DNA from: CAWBOY01 sp963790585
GTDB lineage: Bacteria > Planctomycetota > Planctomycetia > Gemmatales > Gemmataceae
DNA: 64,000 nt
Direction: 5' to 3'
Assembly (NCBI GenBank): GCA_963790585.1
Contig: CAWBOY010000007.1
Location: forward strand, 558,001-622,000
The number at the start of each line of letters is the position of its first letter. Within the stretch, counting starts at the first letter, position 1. The position numbers and the translations under genes are program-made. Below, one piece after another: positions 28,952 to 35,690 of the stretch. The notes beneath the pieces were generated by a model. That model was given only the letters and a program-made list of their open reading frames with translations, did no database searches and had not been told where the DNA came from.

Positions 28952-29905
28952 ATGTCCGCCAAAGACCTCATCACTCTTTCACGCGCGTATCAAGCTCTCC
29001 AGGGCATTTCCGGCCAGGACTCGCTCGTCAGCACACTTATCACGGCTGCCAGCGATGCCGTCGAGAAGTATTGTTGCCGTTATTTCCTCAGCCATGCCTA
29101 CGACGAACTCTATAACGGCAACGGCGACCGCCGGCTTATCTTGCGCCAATATCCGATCCAATCGATCCAAAGTGTCCGGTATAGACCGGTGACGGTTCTC
29201 AAGATCATCAACAACAATGTCACGCAAAATCAGCAGGCGCGCGTCTGGATCACCTCGACCGGCTTGCAATGTTGGCGCATGGCCTCGGGTTCGCCCACGA
29301 CCGAGACGCTGCTGACCTGGGCTACCTATCCAACCCTGCAAGCTTTGGCGACCGCCGTCACAGCGCTCGGCAACGGCTGGAGCGGGCAAATCATCGGCGA
29401 TAGCAATGATTATGGCGCCTGGCCGTCGGCCGACCTCTATGTCCCGAATAGCTATGGCGACGCCCTCGCCGGCTCCGGTACTTTGCAAAGCCAGGGCGCC
29501 ATACAAGCGCGCGGCGCCAACGCCGAGCTGAAGATGCACACCTACGAACTCCAAGGCTACCAGTGGGACGCACGCGGCTGGTTGCTTCGGGCCATTCCCT
29601 ACACCGACCCGGATCTATTGCACCCGGAAGACCTCATTTGGCCCGTCGGCATCAGTAACTTTCGCGTTCAATATACGGCCGGCTACACCACGATTCCGGA
29701 GGCGATCCAGGAAGCTTGCGCCGAGTGGGTCTCTATCCTTTTTTGGAACACCCAACGCGATCCTGGTCTTTCGTCACAGACGATCCCCGGCCAAATCGCC
29801 CAAAGCTGGGGAGCGATCGGCGGCACCAATTTGACACCGCCGCCACAGATCGCGCGCTTGTTGGCGCCGTATCGTCGTTTGAATGTGGCGACCGATCAGG
29901 GATGA
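28952..29905 (+). CDS. Phage head-tail connector protein, gp6-like
   Basis: The 317 residues begin with the helical signature of the HK97 gp6/phage_connect family (DLITLSRAYQALQG, STLITAASDAVEKYCCRYF) and LRQYPIQSIQSVRY. A long insertion (residues about 75-205) makes it larger than the usual 100-200-residue connector. The C-terminal part, FRVQYTAGYTTIPEAIQEACAEW, returns to the family pattern. It should form a ring joining portal and tail. Confidence 0.75.
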   Translation: MSAKDLITLSRAYQALQGISGQDSLVSTLITAASDAVEKYCCRYFLSHAYDELYNGNGDRRLILRQYPIQSIQSVRYRPVTVLKIINNNVTQNQQARVWITSTGLQCWRMASGSPTTETLLTWATYPTLQALATAVTALGNGWSGQIIGDSNDYGAWPSADLYVPNSYGDALAGSGTLQSQGAIQARGANAELKMHTYELQGYQWDARGWLLRAIPYTDPDLLHPEDLIWPVGISNFRVQYTAGYTTIPEAIQEACAEWVSILFWNTQRDPGLSSQTIPGQIAQSWGAIGGTNLTPPPQIARLLAPYRRLNVATDQG

Positions 29906-29945
29906 GGTGAAGGCCGGTTAAACACTTTGAGAGGTCCGTCCCCCA

Positions 29946-30767
29946 ATGCCTCTTCTCTCCCCAACAAACCTGACTTTCGACCTCTATCGTGGATACACAG
30001 CGGCGAATCCCTACAATCCGCCCAATCGTCCCGCGGCATCCGCCGGCATTCAGGGTATTCTCAAGCACCATGTTCGTTGCGGCCGATTCGGCTATCGCAT
30101 TCCAGGGCAGAACAACGCTCCTATCTATTGGACGACCGTTCTGCTGATCCCCATTGGCCAGCAAATTCGCGATGGCTACAACAGCGAGCTGAATACCTTT
30201 ACGGTCAGTAACGGCGACACGGTGATGGCCTATGATTATCCAAACCCGGGCGATTGCTGTGCCTTCAACGTCGTCATGGTGCAACGAAAAGCGCGCGGCA
30301 CAATCGGCGACCATTTCCGCTGTTATCTCGATCGCGCCCAGCCATTGTGGGATTCAACCTGCCCGGATCCGAGTCAGGGCGGTGGGCCTGTTATCAATCC
30401 TTGCTGTCCCGAAGGAATGCCGGCGACCCTCTATGCGTCGGTCAGCGATCCGACGAATAGCAACTGCCCCTGCGTCAATCCGACGACGATTCCCTTGACT
30501 TACCACTCCTCGGGAGTCTATTGGCTAGGCAGCGCCACCCTCGGCAGTTGCTTGCGGAGCATGTCGCTCCGCCTGGTATGTGCCTCCACCTATTTCTATC
30601 TCGATATTAGCGTTTCCGACGATTGCTCCGGCCCTTGGTCCGACATTAGCGGCACACTTGTATCCTGCTCGCCGTTTCAATGGTCCACCAGCTTCGTCTA
30701 CGACAGCATTGGCGGCTGCCGTTGTCCCCATACCCCGGCGTCGCTCAACATCACGATTACGGAGTGA
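29946..30767 (+). CDS. Phage-block protein with a head-closure-like domain and a cysteine-rich tail
   Basis: The first about 140 residues (KHHVRCGRFGYRIPGQNNAP, WTTVLLIPIGQQIRDGYNSE, GDTVMAYDY, GDHFRCYLDRAQPLW) line up with the smaller gene at 31048-31449: both share the IRDxYNS, GDTV and RCYLDRxQP / RAYLDRFQP blocks. The C-terminal about 130 residues carry about 17 cysteines and repeated CP/CS pairs. GAGAGG upstream of the ATG supports the start. A head-tail joining role for the shared domain is inferred from its place after the connector. Confidence 0.6.
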   Translation: MPLLSPTNLTFDLYRGYTAANPYNPPNRPAASAGIQGILKHHVRCGRFGYRIPGQNNAPIYWTTVLLIPIGQQIRDGYNSELNTFTVSNGDTVMAYDYPNPGDCCAFNVVMVQRKARGTIGDHFRCYLDRAQPLWDSTCPDPSQGGGPVINPCCPEGMPATLYASVSDPTNSNCPCVNPTTIPLTYHSSGVYWLGSATLGSCLRSMSLRLVCASTYFYLDISVSDDCSGPWSDISGTLVSCSPFQWSTSFVYDSIGGCRCPHTPASLNITITE

Positions 30768-30769
30768 CC

Positions 30770-31045
30770 ATGGTCGCGCCCTGCCAACATGATCCGCCGA
30801 TCCCAAAAGTATGCCGATTATGCAAACTCCTGACGACGGACGCTCGCTATCAGGCGCTATGGGCAAACTCCGAGCCGATCGTACCTCCGCAGGCACCGAC
30901 ACGGTCATTACCCTGTATCTTTCTCGGCGACGTCCGCGATCGCCTCGGCTGTAGTTGTCCAGGCCGTTGGCTGCGTGGCTGCGATCTCCATGAGACGACC
31001 ACAATCAATAGTTGTAAAACGTGTACAGATTACCTGAGTGAATAG
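30770..31045 (+). CDS. Small cysteine-rich zinc-binding-like protein
   Basis: This gene begins two bases after the previous stop (ATG 30770) and gives 91 residues. It has VCRLCK, CIFLGD, CSCPGRWLRGCDLHE and SCKTCTDY: four Cys clusters in the order seen in short planctomycete zinc-ribbon-like domains attached to glycosyltransferases. No catalytic motif is present. Tight spacing on both sides supports a real gene. Confidence 0.6.
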   Translation: MVAPCQHDPPIPKVCRLCKLLTTDARYQALWANSEPIVPPQAPTRSLPCIFLGDVRDRLGCSCPGRWLRGCDLHETTTINSCKTCTDYLSE

Positions 31046-31047
31046 TC

Positions 31048-31449
31048 ATGGCTCTTATCGTCGCAGCAAACGTGAGCGTGGATATCTACCGCACGGCCAA
31101 TCCGAGCGCGCCCTATACGCTGGGCACGTTCAGCGCCACCGTCAAAGGCTACCTCAAGCCAGCCATGCAAAACGGCAGATTCGGCAGCGCCTCCTGGCTG
31201 AAATGGACTCACCTACTCCTTTTGCCTCCAGGAACCGACATCCGCGACGCCTACAATAGCCAGCTTGATCCCTCGCGCGACAATACCAAGGGCGATACCG
31301 TCATCGTTCACGACGGCACATCGTCCACAACCAAGGTGGCGTATTATGTCGCCTTCATTGAGGAGGTCGCTCGTGGCTCGTCGGCGGTCCACCTGCGCGC
31401 GTATCTCGATCGCTTCCAACCCAACGGCTGGCCGACCGATGCGGTGTAA
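31048..31449 (+). CDS. Phage head-closure-like protein
   Basis: The 133 residues form the single-domain paralogue of the N-terminal part of the gene at 29946 (LLLPPGTDIRDAYNS, GDTVIVHDG, LRAYLDRFQP). It starts two bases after the preceding stop. The domain is beta-rich, consistent with a head-closure or stopper protein, but this is from context and shape only. Confidence 0.55.
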   Translation: MALIVAANVSVDIYRTANPSAPYTLGTFSATVKGYLKPAMQNGRFGSASWLKWTHLLLLPPGTDIRDAYNSQLDPSRDNTKGDTVIVHDGTSSTTKVAYYVAFIEEVARGSSAVHLRAYLDRFQPNGWPTDAV

Positions 31450-31493
31450 AATCGTTGGCAACCGGGCCGCTACTGACCTCCGATTTTCTCCTC

Positions 31494-31526
31494 GTATCGG
31501 GTAAACTACATATTCAAACCCGATAC
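31494..31526. promoter_or_regulatory. Inverted repeat upstream of the ASCH gene
   Basis: GTATCGGGT at 31494-31502 and ACCCGATAC at 31518-31526 are exact complements 15 bases apart. It may be an operator or a weak terminator between the structural and the modification-type genes. Confidence 0.4.
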
Positions 31527-31540
31527 CGGAGCTTATCTTC

Positions 31541-32038
31541 ATGCGAACCCTGTCCATGTCCCAACCTGGGGCCAGCTTGCTCGTTGCCGGTTGTAGATCC
31601 TTGGAGACGCGCTGCTGGCATACATCGCACCGCGGCCCCATCTTGATTCATGCTGCCCGGTCCTTCCCCGAGTATGTCTACCAGCGCTGCTGTCGTGAGC
31701 CGGTGCGGTCGCTGTTGCGGTCAATTGGAATCATCCGCCCGGAGCAGCTCCCCCTTGGAAAAGTAATCGGCGTCGCCGACCTGGTTGACTGTATTTTGGC
31801 GGAGGATCTGGAAGACGTCGCCGAATCGGAGAAGTGTCTCGGCAATTTTGGACCCGGTCAATGGATATGGCGCTTTGAGAATGTTCAAGCGTTGCCGCAG
31901 CCTATACCGGCGCGAGGGCGGCTTGGTGTGTTTGAATTGCAAGTTCCATTACCTTTTGAGTTGACCCATGATCTCGCAACCCCGCAACCGCATCAAGTCT
32001 CACATCCGTCTTCGTGCCGGCGACCTGGTGCCGCATGA
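31541..32038 (+). CDS. ASCH-domain protein
   Basis: The N-terminus RTLSMSQPGASLLVAG, the ETRCW block, and GPILIHAARSF match the ASCH fold (compare the usual RQPWASLI, E-x-R-x-W, RGPLLIHA), and IGVADLVDCI with WIWRFENVQAL completes it. ASCH domains bind RNA or modified nucleosides and some hydrolyse N4-acetylcytidine. GGAG precedes the ATG. The 3' end overlaps the ParB-like gene by 71 bases in another frame; the last 25 residues after LGVFELQVP are low in character, so a slightly earlier original stop is possible. Confidence 0.75.
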   Translation: MRTLSMSQPGASLLVAGCRSLETRCWHTSHRGPILIHAARSFPEYVYQRCCREPVRSLLRSIGIIRPEQLPLGKVIGVADLVDCILAEDLEDVAESEKCLGNFGPGQWIWRFENVQALPQPIPARGRLGVFELQVPLPFELTHDLATPQPHQVSHPSSCRRPGAA

Positions 32039-32537
32039 ACTCAATCCGCGCCTTCATCCCAAAGCGCAACGCCGCGCTCTGGAGGAACTCTATCGGACCA
32101 TCGGCTTCGCTCGGTCCCTCTTGGCCTACGAGCTGCCCGATGGCCGGCTCAAGTTGATTGACGGCCATCTTCGCGCCAACCTGGATCCCGATCAGGAGGT
32201 GGAGGTCGAGGTTCTCGATGTCACCGACGCCGAGGCCCGCGCGTTGCTCCTCTCAATCGACCCGCTCGCCCAGCTTGCTGATTATGACGCGGGCTTGCTC
32301 GACAACCTGAGGCAACAGACACCGACCGACTCCGAGATCCTCAACGAGCTTTGGCAATCGATCGCCCAATCCAATGCCGCGGTCGATAAGGCCCTGGCAG
32401 CCGCGCAAGCCGAGGATGAACCGCCAGTGCCTGAGCAGTTTCTCATTCTCATCACCTGCTCCAATGAAGAGGAGCAAACGGAGCTCTTGCGTCAATTCAC
32501 GGAGGAAGGTCTGACGTGCAAGGCATTGTTGAGTTAG
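31968..32537 (+). CDS. ParB-like nuclease-domain protein
   Basis: The 189 residues include GDLVPHELNPRLHPKAQRRAL and LKLIDGHLRA (the DGHxR box of ParB-like N-domains) followed by a VLDVTDAEARALLLSIDPLA helix. In many phages a protein of this type lies just before the terminase genes or beside DNA-modification genes. The protein overlaps both neighbours, so the ASCH-ParB-ABC/GNAT trio is translationally linked. DNA-site recognition or nicking is inferred from family membership only. Confidence 0.75.
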   Translation: MISQPRNRIKSHIRLRAGDLVPHELNPRLHPKAQRRALEELYRTIGFARSLLAYELPDGRLKLIDGHLRANLDPDQEVEVEVLDVTDAEARALLLSIDPLAQLADYDAGLLDNLRQQTPTDSEILNELWQSIAQSNAAVDKALAAAQAEDEPPVPEQFLILITCSNEEEQTELLRQFTEEGLTCKALLS

Positions 32538-33685
32538 CGGAAAATTCATCCGTCGGATTACGTCCATGCGCCTCCATATCGCCGTCGAGTCCCCTATCAT
32601 CGAATCACCGCGCAGTCGTGCAAACGCGCGGCTTGTTCGATCTGCCTCCAGAAAAAACTTCGCGTCTCTCCTGGGATGTCGATTTGCCCCTGGACGATTT
32701 CTCCTGGTCGATCGGCCTCATCACCGGCCCGAGCGGCTGCGGCAAATCCACACTCGCCCGGCGACTCTGGCCCGACGCGATTGCGCCTGCACTCGATTGG
32801 CCGACGGAGCGCTCTTTGCTCGATGCCTTTCCGGAAAAGCTCTCCATCAAGGAAATCACGGCTCTCCTGTCCACTGTTGGTTTCTCCAGTCCTCCAGCAT
32901 GGCTGCGGCCCTTTGGAGTTTTATCCACAGGCCAACAGTTCCGCGTCACCTTGGCCCGGATGTTGGCTGAGGCTCTGGTGAAGCCGGGACCACGGGCGCC
33001 GATTGTGTTTGATGAATTCACCAGTGTCGTCGATCGCACGGTCGCCCGGATTGGGAGCGCGGCATTGGCCAAGGCGGTGCGGGCCTACAGGTTTCCGTTC
33101 GTGGCGGTCACCTGTCATGAGGACGTCATCGAGTGGCTTCAGCCCGATTGGATTTATTGGCCCGCCGAAGGTCGCTTCGACCGGAGGGTGCTTCGGCGAA
33201 GGCCGACCATCGAACTCGCGCTCGTTCGTTGCCAGACATCAGCGTGGCCGTTGTTCGCTCCGCATCACTATTTGAGCGGCGAATTGGCCCGGTCCGCCAT
33301 CTGCTTTGTCGCTCATTGGCAGGAACGCCCTGTGGCTTTCAGTGCCTGGTTGCCCTTCGTCGGCAAAGGTCCGAAAGCGCGGCGTGAGCATCGCACGGTG
33401 ACTTTACCGGATTATCAAGGCGTCGGCGTCGGCAACGCTATCTCCGCCACGGTCGCGTCCCTGTGGCGCGGCCTCGGCTATCGCGCCCTGTCGACGACGA
33501 CGCATCCCGCGCTGATCCGCTCGCGCCAACGTTCCTCACAATGGCGCATGACTCGGCGTCCATCCCTGGCCACGGGCCGCGATGGCCGCATCGGTTTGAG
33601 ACACGCGACCACACGGCTCACGACCGGCTTTGAATATGTGGGCCCGCCGATGGCCAATGGACAGGCGCGGGCGTTGCTCGGTTAG
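32516..33685 (+). CDS. ABC-ATPase / GNAT acyltransferase fusion, phage-associated
   Basis: The start is GTG 32516: GGAGGAAGG lies 6-7 bases upstream and overlaps the end of the ParB-like gene. Residues about 35-240 form an ABC-type ATPase: Walker A GPSGCGKSTLAR, signature LSTGQQFRVTLARM, Walker B VFDEFTSVVDR and switch VAVTCHED. There is no membrane partner. Residues about 240-375 form a GNAT-like domain (FAPHHYLSGELARSA, VAFSAWLP, then the acyl-CoA loop TLPDYQGVGVGNA). The combination resembles the Mom-like acyltransferases that modify phage DNA bases. Modification of nucleic acid or protein during phage growth is inferred; no substrate is known. Its length of 389 residues suggests it is complete. 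Confidence 0.78.
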   Translation: MQGIVELAENSSVGLRPCASISPSSPLSSNHRAVVQTRGLFDLPPEKTSRLSWDVDLPLDDFSWSIGLITGPSGCGKSTLARRLWPDAIAPALDWPTERSLLDAFPEKLSIKEITALLSTVGFSSPPAWLRPFGVLSTGQQFRVTLARMLAEALVKPGPRAPIVFDEFTSVVDRTVARIGSAALAKAVRAYRFPFVAVTCHEDVIEWLQPDWIYWPAEGRFDRRVLRRRPTIELALVRCQTSAWPLFAPHHYLSGELARSAICFVAHWQERPVAFSAWLPFVGKGPKARREHRTVTLPDYQGVGVGNAISATVASLWRGLGYRALSTTTHPALIRSRQRSSQWRMTRRPSLATGRDGRIGLRHATTRLTTGFEYVGPPMANGQARALLG

Positions 33686-33718
33686 GAACTCCATGTTCTC
33701 CAACTTTTCCTACCTATC

Positions 33719-34223
33719 ATGAAGCCCAGCCGTCTGCCACCTACAGCTGAACAACAACTGGCAATCGCGGCCTACATCCGGTCTGGTGTTTTTCCCCATG
33801 TCGCAGCCGAGGCTGCCGGCGTCATGCGTGGTCAGTTTGATGATTGGCTTCGGCGCGGCGAGATGAAAAACGCCGGCCTGGCGCTGCGCGAGTTCGCCCA
33901 GGCCATGCGTCAAGCGATGGCCCAGGCCCGCGCCAAAGCTGAACTCGAGGCCTTCAACGCGCCCCCTCGACTGGCTCCGCTCCGGCCCCGGCAAGGAGAT
34001 CGCCGACACTCCAGGTTGGACGTCAACCGTGAAACCAGCTCCCAAAGCGAGCGCGGCCGAAGCCGTGACCCTGAGCCATCCGGTATTCCAAGTTTTCCTT
34101 CACTTCCTACTGGAGAAGCTCCTCCCTTGGCCCGAAGCTCGAACCTCGATCGCGCAAGCCATTGAGGAAGGGCAGCTGGACAAGTTGCTTGCCGAAAAGA
34201 ACTGTTTAGCCGCGAGCCGGTAG
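33719..34223 (+). pseudogene. Small-terminase-like HTH protein, frameshifted in a C run
   Basis: The first frame has LAIAAYIRSGVFPHVAAEAA and FDDWLRRGE, the HTH block of a TerS-like family. After a run of five C (33962-33966) the sense continues in the next frame with DWLRSGPGKEIADTPGWT, normally contiguous with the first block, and runs to 34223. One surplus C explains the break, as expected from a homopolymer error. The last codons (LAASR and stop) lie inside the palindromic repeat at 34204-34296, so the repeat has replaced the native C-terminus. No TerL follows. Confidence 0.7.
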
Positions 34224-34296
34224 GCGAGCGCTGTGCCGTAGCGCTATTTGAAAAAGCGCTATCGCACAGCGCTCGCCTGCCGGCTCGCGGCTAAAC
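34204..34296. repeat. TTTAGCCGCGAGCC palindromic repeat
   Basis: GTTTAGCCGCGAGCC at 34204 mirrors GGCTCGCGGCTAAAC at 34282-34296, with AGCGCT hairpins inside. Relatives: 49306-49383, 53735-53767 (half), 55349-55371 (half), 55731-55822 (variant AGCTGGGAGCC) and 61235-61340. Confidence 0.9.
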
Positions 34297-34417
34297 TTAT
34301 GCGCTCGCGCCTACCCCCCTTGAACGCCGCCGCCGCCGTGTTACGATAAAGATATACTATAAATTTGTACAGTAGTCCTCGCGCCAGCCGAGGTACGCCG
34401 TCCGTCGCCGCACTTCG

Positions 34418-34633
34418 ATGAATCTTCCTACTCTCGCGCTCTGCATTCATTGCGAGCAGCGGCCGCCGCTCAATTCGGTGGGCCTTTGCGCTGTGTGCCG
34501 TGCCTCCAAGGGGATCCGCGTCCTCTATCTGAAGCGGCGCGGCTGGTCGCCGCAATGGGAGGCGCACTTGCGCCGCCTGACCGCGCGCGCCGGCCTTGGC
34601 CTGCCGCTCTTCGACACGCCGCGCTCGAAATAA
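34418..34633 (+). CDS. Small zinc-finger protein
   Basis: The 71 residues have CIHCEQ near the start and CAVC 15 residues later, a four-cysteine zinc ribbon, followed by a basic helix (RVLYLKRRGWSPQWEAHLRRL). An AT-rich stretch with TATACT just upstream (about 34350-34372) could serve as its promoter. Such small zinc ribbons are common in planctomycete mobile regions. Function not known. Confidence 0.6.
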   Translation: MNLPTLALCIHCEQRPPLNSVGLCAVCRASKGIRVLYLKRRGWSPQWEAHLRRLTARAGLGLPLFDTPRSK

Positions 34634-34678
34634 CACTCCACATTTACATAAAAAGAGATCTTAATAAAGAGGTTCACC

Positions 34679-34783
34679 ATGCGCGCTTTGAGCATCCGAG
34701 ATTTGCAGGATGCCTCGACCGAGACTGAGGACCTGGACCAAAGGGAACCTATTCCGCGCGCAGCCTGTCGCAACGGCAAATAG
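34679..34783 (+). CDS. Possible very small protein (34 residues)
   Basis: ATG at 34679 with AGAGG upstream opens MRALSIRDLQDASTETEDLD and ends at the TAG at 34781. It is acidic. The next small gene starts 8 bases after its stop, and the run of tight spacing makes it plausible, but nothing else supports it. Confidence 0.3.
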   Translation: MRALSIRDLQDASTETEDLDQREPIPRAACRNGK

Positions 34784-34791
34784 CGGAGACA

Positions 34792-34911
34792 ATGATGGAA
34801 GCTCGCTGTCCCCTCTGCCGAGCGACGCTGCACGTGCGCTTCGATTGCCTGGGGCCATATTTTGAGTGCTTATGTGCCGGCAGCCGAAGAAGCACCGTCC
34901 GCGCCCATTGA
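34792..34911 (+). CDS. Very small zinc-ribbon-like protein (39 residues)
   Basis: ATG ATG at 34792 with GGAG at 34784-34787 upstream. The product has CPLC near residue 6 and CLC near residue 26, a minimal zinc-ribbon knuckle pair. It ends the phage-block strand run. It is too short to place in a family. Confidence 0.45.
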   Translation: MMEARCPLCRATLHVRFDCLGPYFECLCAGSRRSTVRAH

Positions 34912-34918
34912 ATAGTTA

Positions 34919-34943
34919 GCCCCCGGCTTGTCGGGGGTTTCTT
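34919..34943 (+). terminator. Rho-independent terminator-like hairpin
   Basis: GCCCCCGGCTTGTCGGGGG is a GC-rich hairpin followed by a T-rich tail (TTTCTT). It sits 8 bases after the small zinc-ribbon gene and is the core of the TATATAGCCCCCGG repeat family. Confidence 0.6.
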
Positions 34944-35018
34944 CCTCTATCGACGGGACTGTGACCAGAGCCACTGTATAGAGAGGTAGAATCATCTTAC
35001 GGCATTTCGGATAACAGA

Positions 35019-35078
35019 TATATAGCCCCCGGCTTGCCGGGGGTTCTTGCTCACCCGCCATAAATGGCGGGCTATATA
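35019..35078. repeat. TATATAGCCCCCGG-type palindromic repeat
   Basis: ATATATAGCCCCCGGCTTGC pairs with its mirror, then a second arm (CCGCCATAAATGGCGG) ends in CTATATAA. It lies in the 230-base gap before the small membrane protein gene; apart from it and the terminator at 34919 I see nothing else there. Confidence 0.88.
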
Positions 35079-35142
35079 AAAGCGACGAAGGATCTATTCC
35101 TTGCTCAAGCATCTCGCTCTTCCAATCTTAACAGCGCAGCGC

Positions 35143-35553
35143 ATGACCCAGCGCGGCCCTTGGCTCGCGCTGGGCGGCCTGATTCTGTTGCTTGTCAGCG
35201 TGCGCACCGCACACGGCTTCGGCTTTGTCACCGGGCTGATGCTCGTCTTCTGCGGCACGCTGGCGTTTTGCTTTCGCCTTTGGCTCCGCGAGCGCGGACT
35301 ATGGATGCTGGCGGCAATCGCCTTTTTGGTCTTTGGTATGCTTTACGCAATGATCGAATATGACAATCTCAAACAGCGCTGGAACGGCAACGGCCGATGG
35401 TGGGCTCTTCTCGATGGCGCCTTGGCCGGCATCGTGGTTTTGCGAACGGTCCGTTTTCTGCTGACTGTGGTCATGGTAAATCGGCAATTGTCGAATTTTT
35501 CGAGAGTCGTGGTAATAGAGAAACGATCCGGAGGTGTTAGCGACGGTGATTAA
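35143..35553 (+). CDS. Small four-helix membrane protein
   Basis: ATG at 35143 (alternative TTG 35101, inside non-coding-looking sequence) gives 136 residues with four hydrophobic helices: WLALGGLILLLVS, FVTGLMLVFCGTLAFCF, LWMLAAIAFLVFGML and DGALAGIVVLRTVRFLLTVVM. The C-terminus is charged and cytoplasmic. No conserved motif is visible and no family is assigned. Confidence 0.6.
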   Translation: MTQRGPWLALGGLILLLVSVRTAHGFGFVTGLMLVFCGTLAFCFRLWLRERGLWMLAAIAFLVFGMLYAMIEYDNLKQRWNGNGRWWALLDGALAGIVVLRTVRFLLTVVMVNRQLSNFSRVVVIEKRSGGVSDGD

Positions 35554-35599
35554 GCGATGCATGCCGAACTGGAAGCGTAAGTGAAGTGCATTTGAATTT

Positions 35600-35677
35600 G
35601 CGAGCCGGGAGCGTCAGCTCCCGGAGAAAATCAGAGTCGACTCTAATTTTCTCCGGGAGCTGACGCTCCCGGCTCGC
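35600..35677. repeat. GAGCCGGGAGCGTCAGC repeat as a 32-base perfect inverted repeat
   Basis: The arms 35600-35631 and 35646-35677 are exact complements, longer than the core shared with the other copies of the family. The structure lies between the convergent membrane-protein gene and sigma-factor gene and could stop transcription both ways. Confidence 0.9.
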
Positions 35678-35690
35678 AATGAGAGAATCA

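Noticed and set aside
32921..32929. Perfect DnaA box TTATCCACA
   Set aside because: It lies inside the ABC/GNAT coding sequence 15 kb from dnaA with no cluster of boxes, so chance is the simplest explanation.
25311..34911. Gene transfer agent
   Set aside because: GTA clusters keep portal, terminase and tail genes; none is in this block.
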